Shown here in pieces: positions 62,948 to 64,000 of a stretch of DNA of 64,000 nt. Position numbers and translations under genes: made by a program. This DNA comes from Nocardia sp. NBC_00508 (GTDB taxonomy: Bacteria > Actinomycetota > Actinomycetes > Mycobacteriales > Mycobacteriaceae), in the NCBI RefSeq assembly GCF_036346875.1, contig NZ_CP107852.1:3968001-4032000 (forward strand), in the 5' to 3' direction. The notes beneath the pieces were generated by a model. It ran no database searches. It was given only the letters and a program-made list of their open reading frames with translations, and was not told the DNA's origin. The stretch's first letter is position 1, and each line of letters begins with the position of its first letter.

Positions 62948-63502
62948 GTGTACGGGGACGACATTGCGTCGGTGCTGATCACCGCCGAACAGATCGCCGC
63001 AAAGACCCAGGAGCTGGCCGAACTCATCGCCAAGCGCTATCCCGCCGGTGCGCCCGAGGGCGATCTGCTGCTGGTCGGCGTACTCAAGGGTGCGATCTTC
63101 TTCATGACCGACCTGGCCAAAGCGCTGCCTATCCCGACCCAGATGGAGTTCATGGCCGTCTCGTCCTACGGGTCGTCCACCTCGTCTTCCGGCGTGGTGC
63201 GCATCATGAAGGACCTGGACAAGGACATCGCCGGCCGCAACGTCCTGATCGTCGAGGACATCATCGACTCCGGACTCACCCTGTCCTGGCTCAAGCGCAA
63301 CCTGTCCACTCGCAATCCTGCTTCGCTCGAGGTGGTCACCTTGCTACGCAAGCCCGACGCGCTACGCACGCACGTGGACGTCGCGCACGTCGGCTTCGAC
63401 ATCCCGAATGAATTCGTCGTCGGCTACGGTCTCGACTACGCCGAGCGCTACCGTGACCTGCCCTACATCGGCACCCTGGACCCGAAGGTCTACGGGGGCT
63501 GA
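62948..63502 (+). CDS. hpt: Hypoxanthine phosphoribosyltransferase
   Basis: 184 residues, GTG start. Purine salvage enzyme converting hypoxanthine or guanine with PRPP to IMP or GMP. PRPP loop NVLIVEDIIDSGLTLSWL, flexible loop FMAVSSYGSSTSSSG, and the VGYGLDYAERYRDLPYIGTL end are the family pattern. Ends 2 bases before the convergent cyclase-family gene. Confidence 0.97.
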   Translation: MYGDDIASVLITAEQIAAKTQELAELIAKRYPAGAPEGDLLLVGVLKGAIFFMTDLAKALPIPTQMEFMAVSSYGSSTSSSGVVRIMKDLDKDIAGRNVLIVEDIIDSGLTLSWLKRNLSTRNPASLEVVTLLRKPDALRTHVDVAHVGFDIPNEFVVGYGLDYAERYRDLPYIGTLDPKVYGG

Positions 63503-63504
63503 CC

Positions 63505-64000
63505 CTATCTCGGCAGGATGCCGAAAATAGTTGCGGGGGAACCGGATCCGCCGCGATAGAGCGCACCACCCACCAGAACCCATGCCCCTGAGACGGGCAG
63601 TTGGGCGAGGTTCGCCAGACATTCCAAGCTGATCCGGCGCTCGCCGTAGAGCAGCTTCGACACCGCATAGGTGTCATCGGTGCCCACGTCCGGTCCGAAC
63701 GTGTCGGTGCCGAGCGCGCCGCGGCGGCCGAGCCTGCCGGTGCGCAACAGCCATTCCACCGTCTCCACCGCGAAACCCGGTTGGTGGCCGGTCGATTCCC
63801 CGCTGCCGATGAACTCCGGCGTACCCCATTTGGCGTCCCAGCCGGTCCAGGCGAGCACCGCGGCGCCGTCCGGGATCCGGCCGTGCTCGGTCTCCCAGTG
63901 CCGCAGGTCGTCGACCGAGATCGCGTAATCGCGATCGTTCGCGCACCGCTGCCTGAGGTCGATCTTCACCGCGGGCAGCAGCAGGTCGTCCAGATCCAGC
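63505..64000 (-). CDS. Cyclase-family (kynurenine formamidase-like) protein, partial
   Basis: C-terminal 164 residues of a gene that enters from the right edge (stop TAG at 63505-63507). ISVDDLRHWETEHGRIPDGAAVLAWTGWDAKWG, then HQPGFAVETVEWLLRTGRLGRRGALGTDTFGPDVG and LANLAQLPVSGAWVLVGGALYRGGSGSPATIFGIL are the second half of the cyclase/PF04199 family. The metal-binding HxGTHxDxPxH lies outside the window. Members hydrolyse cyclic or N-formyl substrates. Confidence 0.82.
   Translation of the reverse strand, partial: LDLDDLLLPAVKIDLRQRCANDRDYAISVDDLRHWETEHGRIPDGAAVLAWTGWDAKWGTPEFIGSGESTGHQPGFAVETVEWLLRTGRLGRRGALGTDTFGPDVGTDDTYAVSKLLYGERRISLECLANLAQLPVSGAWVLVGGALYRGGSGSPATIFGILPR

Overview
This window is a high-GC actinobacterial chromosome segment, most likely Nocardia or a close relative in the Nocardiaceae. 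The evidence is the codon bias (frequent GTG and TTG starts), a WhiB protein, and a gene order that follows the Mycobacterium tuberculosis block from ponA2 (Rv3682) to about Rv3644c. That order then resumes from ppa (Rv3628) to hpt (Rv3624c). All functional statements come from reading the sequence and from family knowledge; no searches were run.

Layout. 1-4666: a class A penicillin-binding protein (cut by the left edge), a WhiB4-like Fe-S regulator and a translationally coupled pair of Get3/ArsA-type ATPases. 5073-11468: DUF4177 protein, RidA, an MBL hydrolase, Crp, a small membrane protein, then nth, a TlpA-like protein, a Nudix hydrolase and the MarP protease, tightly packed. 11895-16903: EphE-like hydrolase, a holin-X-like membrane protein, NhaA and acetyl-CoA synthetase. 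17299-22519: a complete dpp/opp peptide ABC transporter with both ATPases fused in one chain. 22642-25333: a degenerate Fic-like protein and a HAD phosphatase. The flanking noncoding regions carry a likely Ms1/MTS2823-type small RNA with a perfect Crp palindrome in its promoter, and a 6C RNA. 25334-33686: Ssd and the Tad/Flp-type secretion genes, then a DECH helicase. 34123-39348: cspA, topA, a DinB protein and holB. 39411: tRNA-Thr(CGT), where collinearity with M. tuberculosis stops.

39484-44351 looks like an inserted accessory segment: a TetR regulator, a CocE/NonD hydrolase, a membrane protein and a truncated AMP-ligase. 44352-49355 is a mixed set (PPOX protein, secreted protein, alpha/beta hydrolase with a palindromic operator, glyoxalase-fold protein, DUF2752 protein, M1 peptidase). 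49355-53287 encodes a Pls-type single-module NRPS whose binding-pocket residues resemble lysine-activating domains. It overlaps the M1 metallopeptidase start by one base. 53706-55189 is a SAM-IV riboswitch followed by a cysteine-desulfurase-like enzyme. 55262-63502 holds a flavin reductase, a YbaK protein, a short OHCU-decarboxylase-like protein, a dienoyl-CoA isomerase-like crotonase, ppa, a PBP4 carboxypeptidase, a zinc protease, tilS and hpt. The window ends inside a cyclase-family gene.

Three families of dispersed intergenic repeats recur. Family A has a short core palindrome and tandem arrays with 37 and 68 bp periods. Family B is MITE-like with long inverted arms around a conserved inner stem-loop. 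Family C has a period of about 79 bp. The most promising items for follow-up are the Pls-type synthetase plus M1 peptidase pair, the Crp-overlapped small RNA locus, the SAM-IV controlled desulfurase-like gene and repeat family B.
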